From the NCBI RefSeq assembly GCF_001457475.1, contig NZ_LN831029.1, forward strand, positions 3,286,001 through 3,350,000: DNA of 64,000 nt, written 5' to 3'. Made by a program: the position numbers and the translations under genes. Numbering within the stretch: the first letter of the stretch is position 1; each line of letters starts with the position of its first letter. A model generated the notes under the pieces. The model made no database searches. It worked only from the letters and a program-made list of their open reading frames with translations, and had not been told where the DNA came from. Origin of the DNA: Achromobacter xylosoxidans (GTDB lineage: Bacteria > Pseudomonadota > Gammaproteobacteria > Burkholderiales > Burkholderiaceae_B). This document shows positions 25,073-33,218 of the stretch, piece by piece.

Positions 25073-25906
25073 TCAATTGGCTTTTTCGTCCTCGCCGGCA
25101 TAGCCGCTGATGTAAGGGCGGCCCGAGCAGCGCACCATCGCCACGCAATTGGGCAGGCCGCTCTTGGCGCTGCAGGTGTTGCGCGCCGCATCGCGCGCCG
25201 TCTTCGGATCCGGATCGAGCGCGGTGTAGCTGGTGCCGCGCCCCTTCACGCCCTTGGCCCAGGCCATGCCGACGCAGGTGTCGCGGTAGGTCAGCACCTT
25301 GGTGCAGCCGGTGCATTCATCCCACTCCAGCAGTTGGTTGATGGCGTCCTTCTCATTGGGGTAGCCGTCCGAGTAGGTCAGGTCGCCCGAGTCTTTCTCG
25401 GCGACGGCGCCCCAGTATTCGCGGTCGTTGAGCTTGGCGGACAGGGCTTCCAACTCAGCGGGCGTGGCCCTTCTGGCCGCCTCCATGTCCTGCGCGCTGT
25501 AGCCCGGCCCGACGCACAGCGGCATCGTGGTCAACCAGCATTTGCCGTTGGGGCTGCCTGCGGTGCAGCGTCGGATCGCCTTCTTTGCCGCCATTTCCGG
25601 CGACACGCTGTTGCCGGGGAACAGGTCGTTCGAGGTATTGCGGGCATAAGTCATGCAACTGTCCGAAAACCAGCTCAGCGATTTGCAGTCCTTGCCGCCG
25701 CCCTTGCGGCAGGCCGCCAACGCCGCCGCTTCGGCCGCCTTCTCCGAGTCCTCCGGCAGCGCCCAATAGATCTTGGCGTGCTTGCCATCCGTCGCAATGC
25801 CGCCATACAGTTTGTCGGCATGCGCCTGCGGCGCGAACAGGCCGGCCATCAACGCCAGCGCGCCGAGCGCCGCGCGGATAGTCGGGGAAAATCGGGCAAA
25901 TAGCAT
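25073..25906 (-). CDS. secreted protein with two tandem DUF4189-like domains
   Basis: 277 aa with a signal peptide (cleavage about residue 31, QAHA-DK). Two repeats of about 100 aa, near 34-130 and 163-265, each have a YGGIA or YWGAVA start, an A-x-x-C-x-x-x-x-GxxxC centre and paired cysteines later (SDSCMTYA; RDTCVGMAW). The cysteines imply disulfides in the periplasm. This fits DUF4189, which is usually found as one copy; function unknown. Not in an operon; the terminator at 25003-25035 follows it. Confidence 0.65.
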   Translation of the reverse strand: MLFARFSPTIRAALGALALMAGLFAPQAHADKLYGGIATDGKHAKIYWALPEDSEKAAEAAALAACRKGGGKDCKSLSWFSDSCMTYARNTSNDLFPGNSVSPEMAAKKAIRRCTAGSPNGKCWLTTMPLCVGPGYSAQDMEAARRATPAELEALSAKLNDREYWGAVAEKDSGDLTYSDGYPNEKDAINQLLEWDECTGCTKVLTYRDTCVGMAWAKGVKGRGTSYTALDPDPKTARDAARNTCSAKSGLPNCVAMVRCSGRPYISGYAGEDEKAN

Positions 25907-26210
25907 GGTCGGTGTCCGGATCGGGTGGATTCAGCGGCCACGATCTTAGCAAAGCGGATCGGTCGGTCCGTCCCCTTTGCCGATACGACGCGGGCATATT
26001 GAGTAACAAATTTCACCATTGGCGCAAGGAAGCTGGCCCCGTTTATCGGTAAAAATGGCGGACATTTCGTAAGCAGGCTGTCAGTCTGCAATCATTCTCC
26101 CGTCGCAGGGCTGGCCGCCCCGGCCTGTCACGAAGAGAAACAAAACGTCTGGCGCCAGGTTCGCAATCGCAGCCGCCGCGCCGACCGACACGGAGCGCCG
26201 ACCGCAAGCC
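25907..26210. other. 304-bp divergent intergenic region
   Basis: Lies between the DUF4189 gene and the lipoprotein gene. It must hold both promoters, but I see no convincing palindrome, RNA gene or supported small ORF. Confidence 0.4.
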
Positions 26211-26777
26211 ATGATTTTCCCCCTGCCCCTTTCAGCCCGCCGTCCGACGCTGCGCCTGGCCGCCAGCCTGATCGCCGCCGCCAGCCTGGCCGGATGCGCC
26301 CCGATGCCCTCCGGCGGCAGTTCCTCGTTGCCCTCGCTCAGCCGGGTCTTCTCGGAAGGCCTGTCGTTCTCTCCCAGCGTCAACGTCGCCCGCAACATGC
26401 AGGGCCGCTCGATCAACGACGCCATCGCGGCGCTGGGCGAGCCGTCCCGGAAACGCGCCGTCGGCAACACCATGGAACTGGAGTGGTCCGACTACCAGGC
26501 CGCGCCTTACCAGGAATGGGTGACGACCGGCACCAGCCAGCAGGTCGTCGGCATGATCCCGGCCACCAACACGACCGCCGCGACGCCGGTATTCCAGCAA
26601 AGCAGCAGCGGCTATTACCAGGGCCGCACCCGCATTTATGAATGCAAGGTGCTGATGCGCATGAAGGACAGCGTGATTGTCGATTCCACCGTCGACGGCA
26701 ATGTCTGCCCGGAATTCATCGCCGCGCTGCGTAAATGGGCCGGTGAAAATGAAGCGAAGAATTATGTCGTGAAATAA
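26211..26777 (+). CDS. outer-membrane-type lipoprotein of unknown function
   Basis: 188 aa. A signal peptide ends in the lipobox SLAGC (Cys28), so the mature protein is lipidated; the next residue is Ala, which favours outer-membrane sorting. The body has GRSINDAIAALGEPSRKR, a short pattern common in small lipoproteins of Gram-negatives, then a Thr/Gln-rich segment (about residues 100-125) and two cysteines (IYECKV and GNVCPEF) that could pair. No enzymatic motif. It stands alone. Confidence 0.7.
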   Translation: MIFPLPLSARRPTLRLAASLIAAASLAGCAPMPSGGSSSLPSLSRVFSEGLSFSPSVNVARNMQGRSINDAIAALGEPSRKRAVGNTMELEWSDYQAAPYQEWVTTGTSQQVVGMIPATNTTAATPVFQQSSSGYYQGRTRIYECKVLMRMKDSVIVDSTVDGNVCPEFIAALRKWAGENEAKNYVVK

Positions 26778-27027
26778 GGCCCGCGGCGGCGCATGACAGC
26801 CGTCGCCCGTGGGAATCGATTATCTCGCAATGCGCGGCATTTGTTTTGTCGACATTATTTTGGGAATCCCCCCCAAAGCTGTCACTTAACTGAATATAAA
26901 TGCCTTCAAGAAAGCAAAAATAAATATCACCGGCAGATTAATTTTCCGCCGCGCCCGCCGTTAGTCATGTTGATACTCCCCGGCAAGCCTCATTGGGCAG
27001 TTGTTGCCCGCCAGGACTACCACTGAC

Positions 27028-28569
27028 ATGACCACGATCTCCAGCTACACCCCGCCGCTCGTCATCGCCCCGCAGGCGCCGGCGACCGGGGTGTCCCGTG
27101 TCACCACCGTCAACCGCAGCCCCGACATCCCCGCGTCCACCTCGGTGACGCTGGGCCAGCCGGCCAACGTGCTGACCTATTCTCCCGAGTCGGTCGCCGC
27201 CGGGCAGGTGCAGGAACCCGACGCGCTCTCCTCGCTGATGTCCGACAACGTCCGCGCCGCCTCGCTGACCGGCCAGTTCAAGGGCCTGGCCGCGGCCCTG
27301 CTGGGCCGCATGCAGAACGATGGCGGCAACTACACGCTGACGATTCCCTCGGCCCGCGCCGCAGCGCCGGTGGACGGCATCGCCGCGCCCCAGGGCGCGG
27401 CCGTGGCCGACAACTCGGTCGCGCTACGCATCACCACCGCCAGCGGCGCCAAGGTCACGGTGACCCTGGAAAGCAATGAAAAGGGCCTGGGCGTGCAGAT
27501 CGACGTGGGCGACGCCAAGCTCACCGAAGAAGAACGCAGCGCCATCGCCGGCCTGTCCAAGTCGTTCCAGGACGCCATCGACGGCCTGGCCTCGGTGCCG
27601 CCCAAGCTGGCGCTGGGCGCGCTGGCCAAGTTCAACACCAGCGTGCTGTCGTCGGTGTCGCTGGAAGCCACGGTCGGCGCCGAGGGCCCCGACCGCGTCA
27701 GCTTAAATTTCCAGGCCGATGCGGGTCAACGCTCGCTGACGGTCAAGACCGTGGCCGGCTCGGCCCAGATCAACGTCGACGCCAGCCAGCCCAGCCAGTA
27801 CGGCAGCGCCCAGCAGCAGACGACCGCCATCAACAACTACCTGAGCAAGTTCGACAGCGCCCAGAAGCGCGGCGAAGGCGATGCCACGCTGATGGCCCTG
27901 TTCAAGTCGGGTTTCGCGGACCTGCACAAGAGCTACGGCGACTGGGCGCCGCAAGGCACCGCCACGACGCGCCTGGGCATGCCGGCCGAAGTGCATCGCA
28001 CCATGCTGTCCGGCCTGGCCGACTTCTCCGCCTCGATCAACCAGGCGCCGGTCGCGTCCAATCCGCTGCAGCCGCGCGAATTCGACACCTTCTCCTACGA
28101 GACCTCGCAGAACACCACCTCCAGCGGCCGGCCCCAGCTCGACCTGGCGATCACGCAACAGCAGCAATCGTCGCTGAACGCCAGCTTCCACCGCGCGCTC
28201 TCGCCCGATCAGAAGCTGAACCTGACCAAGGACCCCGAGTCGCAGAACTACGCGTTCCACCAGATCCGCGACGATTACAGCAACCGCACCGACATCGCCT
28301 ACGAAGACGGCGAACTGGCCAAGGCCTCGTTCACCGAGTCCAGCACGATGTCGACCCTGGTGAGCAAGTTCGTCAAGGGCAAGCTGGTCGACCAGAGCCG
28401 CATCACGCCCACCACCCAGACCCGCACCCAGGACCTGATGGGTCTGCTGCGCGCGGCCGATCTGACCAGCCACCGCGACGACACCCGCACCCCGCGCGAC
28501 CAGGTCGAGGCCGCCCTGATCCGCAAGCAGGAAGACCTGGCGCAAGCCGTGGCGCGTCTGCGCGGCTGA
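27028..28569 (+). CDS. Cys-free Ser/Thr/Gln-rich protein of unknown function
   Basis: 513 aa from ATG 27028. I do not recognise the family. The first ~70 residues are Pro/Thr/Ser-rich with no classical signal peptide. A segment at about 130-250 looks strand-rich (VALRITTASGAKVTVTLESN), followed by Gln-rich and helical stretches up to a C-terminal helix (DQVEAALIRKQEDLAQAVAR). I find no cysteine anywhere, a composition common in secreted or surface proteins. It is monocistronic: an AT-rich 250-bp region precedes it and a strong terminator follows. Upstream TTG 27001 is a weaker start. Confidence 0.6.
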   Translation: MTTISSYTPPLVIAPQAPATGVSRVTTVNRSPDIPASTSVTLGQPANVLTYSPESVAAGQVQEPDALSSLMSDNVRAASLTGQFKGLAAALLGRMQNDGGNYTLTIPSARAAAPVDGIAAPQGAAVADNSVALRITTASGAKVTVTLESNEKGLGVQIDVGDAKLTEEERSAIAGLSKSFQDAIDGLASVPPKLALGALAKFNTSVLSSVSLEATVGAEGPDRVSLNFQADAGQRSLTVKTVAGSAQINVDASQPSQYGSAQQQTTAINNYLSKFDSAQKRGEGDATLMALFKSGFADLHKSYGDWAPQGTATTRLGMPAEVHRTMLSGLADFSASINQAPVASNPLQPREFDTFSYETSQNTTSSGRPQLDLAITQQQQSSLNASFHRALSPDQKLNLTKDPESQNYAFHQIRDDYSNRTDIAYEDGELAKASFTESSTMSTLVSKFVKGKLVDQSRITPTTQTRTQDLMGLLRAADLTSHRDDTRTPRDQVEAALIRKQEDLAQAVARLRG

Positions 28570-28589
28570 TACGGCGACGCACCCGAAAC

Positions 28590-28631
28590 GGGGCAGGCCC
28601 GGCGATTGCGCCGGCCTGCCCCGTCGCTTTT
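28590..28631 (+). terminator. intrinsic terminator
   Basis: GGGGCAGG (28590-28597) pairs with CCTGCCCC (28615-28622), extended by an inner CGGC/GCCG stem around GATTGC, followed by GTCGCTTTT. It closes the 513-aa gene 20 bp after its stop. Confidence 0.8.
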
Positions 28632-28650
28632 GCCCCGCCGCCCCCGGCGG

Positions 28651-29049
28651 CTAGGCCTCACGCGGCAGCTTCGCGATCACCTTGATCTCGAAATCGAAAC
28701 CGTACAGCCAGGTCACGCCCACCGCCGTCAGCGTCGGATGCGGCGCCGGGCCCCAGTATTCGGGCACCACCTGCCAGATGGCCTCGAAGCGGGACGCCGG
28801 ATCCACCATGAACACCGTCACGTCGATCACGTCCTCGAAGCTGGCGCCCGCCGCCTTCAGGATCGCGTTCAGGTTGTCGAACGCCTGCCGCACCTGCGCC
28901 TGCAGGTCGGGTTCGGGCGAACCGTCCTCGCGGCTGCCCACCTGGCCCGACACGAACAGAAAGCCATTCGACCGCACCGCCGGCGAATAGCGGTTGCGTT
29001 CATACAGCGCCTGGCGCCCTGCCGGAAAAACCACATCACGCGTTGCCAT
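28651..29049 (-). CDS. RidA/YjgF/UK114-family protein
   Basis: 132 aa from ATG 29049, chosen because AGGAG lies seven bases upstream, whereas ATG 29055 overlaps it. The family pattern is seen in RNRYSPAVRSNGFLFVSGQVG and DVIDVTVFMVDPASRF, and near the C-terminus PHPTLTAVGV replaces the PARTCV/xxxPxRTxV region, so the catalytic-site Arg of true RidA is not obvious. RidA relatives hydrolyse reactive enamines/imines. It is divergent from the LysR gene with a LysR-type site between them. Confidence 0.85.
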   Translation of the reverse strand: MATRDVVFPAGRQALYERNRYSPAVRSNGFLFVSGQVGSREDGSPEPDLQAQVRQAFDNLNAILKAAGASFEDVIDVTVFMVDPASRFEAIWQVVPEYWGPAPHPTLTAVGVTWLYGFDFEIKVIAKLPREA

Positions 29050-29145
29050 ACTCATTCTCCTGTCCCGGGCCTTAAGCCCGTATTGATGATGCAGGCACTG
29101 TACGGACGGCGCGGCCGCCGATAAACGGGCAAGCGTGTCCATCAC

Positions 29146-29164
29146 TGTTTGTAAAATGCAAACA
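29146..29164. promoter_or_regulatory. LysR-type T-N11-A site TGTTTG-N7-CAAACA
   Basis: Perfect 6-bp arms around TAAAATG, containing a T-N11-A motif. It lies between the RidA-like gene (start 29049) and the LysR gene (start 29189), 25 bp before the latter, the usual autoregulatory position. Confidence 0.55.
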
Positions 29165-29188
29165 ATTCCCTGATCCCCTGGAGTGGCG

Positions 29189-30127
29189 ATGGACCGTTTC
29201 GACGCAATGCAGGCCTTCGCCCGCGTGGTGGAAACCGGCAGCTTCACCAAGGCGGCCGACACCCTGCACATGAGCAAGACCAGCGTCACCCAGCTGGTGC
29301 AGCAGCTCGAGGCCCGCCTGCGTGTGCGACTGCTCAATCGCACCACGCGCAAGGTCAACGTCACCGCCGACGGCGCGGTCTACTACGAACGCGTGCTGCG
29401 CCTGCTGGCCGACATGGACGACGCCGAGACCAGCCTCTCCGTCGCCGCGTCCGTGCCGCGCGGCCGGCTGCGGGTCGACGTGCCCAGTCCGCTGGCGCGC
29501 ATGATCCTGGTGCCCGCCCTGCCCGCCTTCCATGCGCGCTACCCGGACATCCAGCTCGATATGGGCGTGAGCGACCGCATCGTCGACGTGATCGGCGAGA
29601 ACGTCGACTGCGTGGTGCGCGGCGGCGAGCTGACCGACCAATCCCTGATGGCGCGGCGCGTCGGCGATCTGCAATTGCGCGTCTATGCCGCGCCCGCCTA
29701 CCTGCAACGGGCCGGCGCGCCCGGCCATCCGCGCGATCTCGAGGACAGCCACCACCGCATCGTCGGCTTCCTCTGGTCGCGCAGCGGCAAGCCCCTGCCC
29801 TACGCCATGCATCGCGGCGACGAAAGCATCCACGCGCACGGACGCTATGTGGTCGCGGTGGACGACGGCAACGCCTACCTGGCGGCGGGGCTGGCCGGCA
29901 TGGGCATTCTGTGGCTGCCGGACTACATGGCCCGCGGCCACGCGGCGCGCGGCGAACTGGTGCCGGTGTTCGAGGACTGGCGGCTTGATTCGATGCCGCT
30001 GTACATCGCCTTCCCGCCCAACCGGCACGTCAGCGCCAAGCTGCGGGTGTTCATTGACTGGGTGGCGGAACTGATGGCGGAGCATGCGCCGGTGAGCGGC
30101 GCGAGCCGAGCGGACACTGCAGGCTGA
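29189..30127 (+). CDS. LysR-family regulator (DsdC/CrgA-like subgroup)
   Basis: 312 aa from ATG 29189, with CTGGAG five bases upstream. It begins MDRFDAMQAFARVVETGSF, with an HTH containing LHMSKTSVTQLVQQLEARLR, and has the SVPRGRLRVDVPSPLAR and VDCVVRGGELTDQSL patterns of the large CrgA/YafC subgroup. It is divergent from the RidA-like gene and probably regulates it through the palindrome at 29146. Confidence 0.88.
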   Translation: MDRFDAMQAFARVVETGSFTKAADTLHMSKTSVTQLVQQLEARLRVRLLNRTTRKVNVTADGAVYYERVLRLLADMDDAETSLSVAASVPRGRLRVDVPSPLARMILVPALPAFHARYPDIQLDMGVSDRIVDVIGENVDCVVRGGELTDQSLMARRVGDLQLRVYAAPAYLQRAGAPGHPRDLEDSHHRIVGFLWSRSGKPLPYAMHRGDESIHAHGRYVVAVDDGNAYLAAGLAGMGILWLPDYMARGHAARGELVPVFEDWRLDSMPLYIAFPPNRHVSAKLRVFIDWVAELMAEHAPVSGASRADTAG

Positions 30128-30263
30128 TACGGGTTCCGGCCGCAATCCAGGCAGGACCTTATGCGTTGGCCCTGTTGGCCATGGCCCCTGCGTGCGGGGC
30201 TTGCCAGCCGCGGTTTCGCGGCCGCAAATCGTAGCCCGCCGCCAGGCAATTTGAAACATCGAC

Positions 30264-30283
30264 CAACGTTATGTTTAACGTTG
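30264..30283. promoter_or_regulatory. palindrome CAACGTTA-TGTT-TAACGTTG
   Basis: Perfect 8-bp arms around TGTT in a locally AT-richer stretch, 67 bp upstream of the small ORF at 30351. It is probably an operator for the small ORF/membrane protein pair; no linked regulator is evident. Confidence 0.5.
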
Positions 30284-30350
30284 CCGCGCCGCGCCCTCGG
30301 AAATTCGCTAGCATTCACCCGCCAGCAACAATACCGGGAACCGAGGGGCC

Positions 30351-30449
30351 ATGAACCTGGACACACACGCCATCCGCATGCGCAGCCGCGCCAAGTCCCG
30401 CCCCGCCCCGGCGGCGCTGGCGCCGCGCGCCGCGAGGCCACGCCAATGA
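30351..30449 (+). CDS. 32-aa basic small ORF coupled to the next gene
   Basis: ATG 30351 with CCGAGGGG four bases upstream; the stop overlaps the next gene's ATG as ATGA (30446-30449). It encodes a strongly basic, Arg/Pro/Ala-rich peptide starting MNLDTHAIRMRSRAKSRP. The good ribosome site and the coupling suggest a translated leader or small protein; there is no recognised family. Confidence 0.4.
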   Translation: MNLDTHAIRMRSRAKSRPAPAALAPRAARPRQ

Positions 30450-31021
30450 GCGAATGGAGCGAGATCAAGGCGCGCTTCAAGCGCCCGCTGAATGCGCTGT
30501 TCCTCTGCCTGATGCTGCTGATTTTGTCCCGCGATCTCTTCGACGCCGCGGCCAAGGCGTACCTGCCGCCCGATCCCGCCACGCTGCACGCCATCGCCGT
30601 GCGCGTGGACAGGTTGGCCGTATGCCCCTACTCGCGGACCGCCAGTTCCCGGCAGAACAGCGGCTACAGGCCCCTTTGCTATTTCTCGAACGACTATCCC
30701 GACGTGGCGTTCGAGGCGGGCGCCGTTGTGACCGGCCTCGTCCTGCCACGGACCTTGGAACTGCTGACCGACCGCGAGCCGAACGACCTGAAGAACGTCT
30801 ACGAGGGCCAGATGTTCAGCGTGCACGTGCCCATCAGGGTTCATGGGGTGCGCCAGATGGACGGCAAGGTGTTGTGGGATCCGGTGGCCACCTACGATAG
30901 CGCCTGGTCCAACAAGCAGCGCAAGAAGGCGTATGCCTGGCTCGTGGTGCTGATCGCACTGGGCTGCGCCGCCTACGCCTTCCTCAGGATCCGGGCGATC
31001 CTGCGCGATCCGCATCTATGA
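30446..31021 (+). CDS. membrane protein of unknown function with two transmembrane segments
   Basis: 191 aa. Hydrophobic segments at about residues 16-32 and 163-181 bracket a periplasmic-sized domain of about 130 aa with two cysteines (VCPYSR and LCYFSN) that may form a disulfide. A short basic cytoplasmic tail follows. I do not recognise the family. ATG 30446 is coupled to the 32-codon ORF before it. It converges on the methyltransferase gene at 31048. Confidence 0.6.
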   Translation: MSEWSEIKARFKRPLNALFLCLMLLILSRDLFDAAAKAYLPPDPATLHAIAVRVDRLAVCPYSRTASSRQNSGYRPLCYFSNDYPDVAFEAGAVVTGLVLPRTLELLTDREPNDLKNVYEGQMFSVHVPIRVHGVRQMDGKVLWDPVATYDSAWSNKQRKKAYAWLVVLIALGCAAYAFLRIRAILRDPHL

Positions 31022-31047
31022 CCTGACGGCCCGTCGCCCCGCCTGGC

Positions 31048-31656
31048 TCAGGTCCGCCTGGCCAGCCACACTGTCGCGTTGCCGCAAGCGGCGTCCCATT
31101 CGACGTGGCGCAATACCTCGAAGCCGTTGGCCGCGAGCAGCTCGCGGTATTCGGCGCTGTCCAGGCTGCCGTGATAAAGCGGCTGGCCGTCGAGCTGGCC
31201 GATGGCCTCGCCCAGCGTCGTGCCGCTGGTGAACATCAGCGCCGCGCCCGGCGCCGCCAGGCGTCGGAACTGGGCGAACATGGGCCGCTGGTCTTCGGGG
31301 GCAAGGTGAAAGAAGCTGTGCCAGGCGATCAGGCCGTCGAACGGTCCGGCGCAGGGCAGGCGGCGCATGTCGGCGGCGATCCAGGTGTGTCGCGGAAAGC
31401 GCGCGGCGGCCCGCGCCAGCAGCGCGGGCGCGCTGTCCACGCCGGTGAGCTGGCAGCCGTTGTCGATCAGGTGGCCGGCGATCGGCATGCCGGTGCCGCA
31501 ACCGATGTCCAGCACTCGCCGAGCGGCCGCCGGCAGCGCCGCCAGGAAATCCGCCAGCCACGCGCGCTCGATCAGTGTGTTGCCGCGGTCGCGCTCGAAC
31601 GCCGCCGCATGCGCCTGGTACAAGGCCATCACACCGGCGGACAAGGGATGGGCCAT
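31048..31656 (-). CDS. class I SAM-dependent methyltransferase
   Basis: 202 aa. The SAM-binding motif I is VLDIGCGTGMPIAGHLI, with the acidic residue of motif II in LTGVDSAPAL and FDGLIAWHSFFHLAPEDQRP as the motif IV region. It belongs to the Methyltransf_11/25 group of small-molecule methyltransferases; the substrate cannot be told. The divergent gene is the Tgl-like protein. Confidence 0.85.
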   Translation of the reverse strand: MAHPLSAGVMALYQAHAAAFERDRGNTLIERAWLADFLAALPAAARRVLDIGCGTGMPIAGHLIDNGCQLTGVDSAPALLARAAARFPRHTWIAADMRRLPCAGPFDGLIAWHSFFHLAPEDQRPMFAQFRRLAAPGAALMFTSGTTLGEAIGQLDGQPLYHGSLDSAEYRELLAANGFEVLRHVEWDAACGNATVWLARRT

Positions 31657-31959
31657 GTGCGTCGTCTCCTGGCGTCGATCAGGTCTGGCACCAGCACCTG
31701 CCGGCCCTTGCCCATCATGCCACGCGCCGGAGGCTCCCGCCCGCGCATGACAACGGCATGACGATCATGCCCCCGGCGTGCGGCATTCATACAGCTGATA
31801 TTAAGGCATCGCCCCTACAATCGATTCAGACCGAGGGGCCTGCCCCCCACGCGAGTGCACGGCCTGAAACAGATGTTCACGCGCCTTTGCCGCCCGGCGG
31901 GAACCCGGCCCCGCTTGCGCCTATCCATATCCTCTCCGTTGCCTTCCGGTTCGTATCCC
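31657..31959. other. 303-bp divergent intergenic region
   Basis: Between the methyltransferase and the Tgl-like gene. TACAAT at 31814-31819 could be a -10 element for the plus strand. If the Tgl-like protein starts at GTG 31855, the last ~105 bp are coding. No other element is visible. Confidence 0.35.
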
Positions 31960-33117
31960 ATGCCGTCTACCCCGCAGCAGCACCTTCCCGATCCGGGCGG
32001 AATCGTCATTCACGCCAGCGGCGCGCTGGCGATGACGCAACATTTCCTGTCCGACCTGGGCCTGCTCGCCGCCGCCCACTGCCAGGCGCAACCCGGCGCC
32101 GCCGGCGCGCATGCCGCGCTCACCCCGGGTTTCGCCGCCAGCTACCTGCCCGGGCACGACACTACGGGCGTGGCGCGGGCACTGAGCCTGCGCACCGACG
32201 CCAACGACGCCGACCTCGATCGCGAGATCGTGCTGGCGATGCTGGCCAGCCCGGTCGCCTTCGCCTTTCCCACGGTCGCGGAACTGGAATCGGCCGTGCG
32301 CATCCGCCGCTACATCGTGCGCGCCGCCGCCAAAACGGCGCTGGCCTTCGACACCGAACACGCCGAGCGGCCCGAAGACTACTGGACCTACGACGAGGCG
32401 CGCGGCTTCACGGTGCTGCCGGGCCGCTCGCTGATCGACGGCCTGCGCAAGGCCACGCAACCCGAGGCTTCGGGCCAGCTGTACGCCTTCTCGTGCTATC
32501 GCGCCACCGAATACGTCACCGTGCTCGGCATCGCGCAGGAACTGCGCGATGCCAATCCCGAATTGGGCCAGCGCCTGCAACGCCAGTGGGAAACGCGCGC
32601 GGTCATGTCCGGCAGCTTTCACGAGACCTTCCTGCAGGAATACGGCGCGCTGGACGCGCCGCTGCCGCAGCGCTTCTACGTGCCGGGCGACCGGCTCTGG
32701 TTCCGCAATCCCGACGCCGCGTCCTCCGACGTCGAGGGCTACGAAGGCTCCTGGGTGTTCTACCTGGGCGGGGGCCTGTTCAACAATTTCTGGGAACGCG
32801 GCGCGCCCTACACGCTGGCCTCCAAGTGCGTCGAGATCTTCCACTGGCGCCATGGCCTGCGCGCCGACGCGGCCGGCAAGCCCTTCATCGACGAAGCCAT
32901 CGTCAAGGAACATGTGCACCGGACGCTGGCCGACCCCGAGGCCACCGCTGCCGTCCTGGCGCGCATGATGCGGATCCGCGATCCGCAGGGCGTCTACGCC
33001 GAGGGCGGCTGCATCGACGCCACCCGCGAACGGGTGCGCTGGGTGCGTCCTGGCCACAGCGATATCGTGCTGCCTGACTTTCCCCGCCCCGCGGTGTCAC
33101 GGTCCTTCGCGGCCTGA
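31960..33117 (+). CDS. protein-glutamine gamma-glutamyltransferase (Tgl)-like protein
   Basis: 385 aa from ATG 31960; GTG 31855 would add 35 residues and neither start has a clear ribosome site. The middle resembles Bacillus Tgl, the spore-coat transglutaminase: LYAFSCYRATEYVTVLGIA places Cys179 at the catalytic cysteine, and about 60 residues later GDRLWFRNPDAASSDVEGYE followed by WVFYLGGGLF matches the conserved GDCxYFxNP...GEN...LGxGLYY block with a Glu (262). Cross-linking or deamidation of glutamine is predicted. No signal peptide. The match is by eye and moderate. Confidence 0.5.
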   Translation: MPSTPQQHLPDPGGIVIHASGALAMTQHFLSDLGLLAAAHCQAQPGAAGAHAALTPGFAASYLPGHDTTGVARALSLRTDANDADLDREIVLAMLASPVAFAFPTVAELESAVRIRRYIVRAAAKTALAFDTEHAERPEDYWTYDEARGFTVLPGRSLIDGLRKATQPEASGQLYAFSCYRATEYVTVLGIAQELRDANPELGQRLQRQWETRAVMSGSFHETFLQEYGALDAPLPQRFYVPGDRLWFRNPDAASSDVEGYEGSWVFYLGGGLFNNFWERGAPYTLASKCVEIFHWRHGLRADAAGKPFIDEAIVKEHVHRTLADPEATAAVLARMMRIRDPQGVYAEGGCIDATRERVRWVRPGHSDIVLPDFPRPAVSRSFAA

Positions 33118-33153
33118 CCCCGCATCACGCCGGCGCATCGCTTGACGCGCGGC

Positions 33154-33184
33154 GTTTCATGAAACATCATATGTTTCATGAAAC
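33154..33184. promoter_or_regulatory. two copies of the palindrome GTTTCATGAAAC around a -10 element
   Basis: Identical 12-bp palindromes at 33154-33165 and 33173-33184, 19 bp centre to centre (nearly two helical turns). TTGACG at 33142-33147 and ATCATA/TCATAT at 33166-33172 form a likely promoter whose -10 lies between the two sites. Repression of the methyltransferase gene that starts at 33219 is the obvious reading. Confidence 0.65.
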
Positions 33185-33218
33185 ACACCCTGTTCCGAGT
33201 GTTCTCGCGGAGCCGCGC

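Noticed and set aside
33159..33218. Start of the methyltransferase at ATG 33159
   Set aside because: This ATG lies inside the GTTTCATGAAAC operator and upstream of the predicted transcription start.
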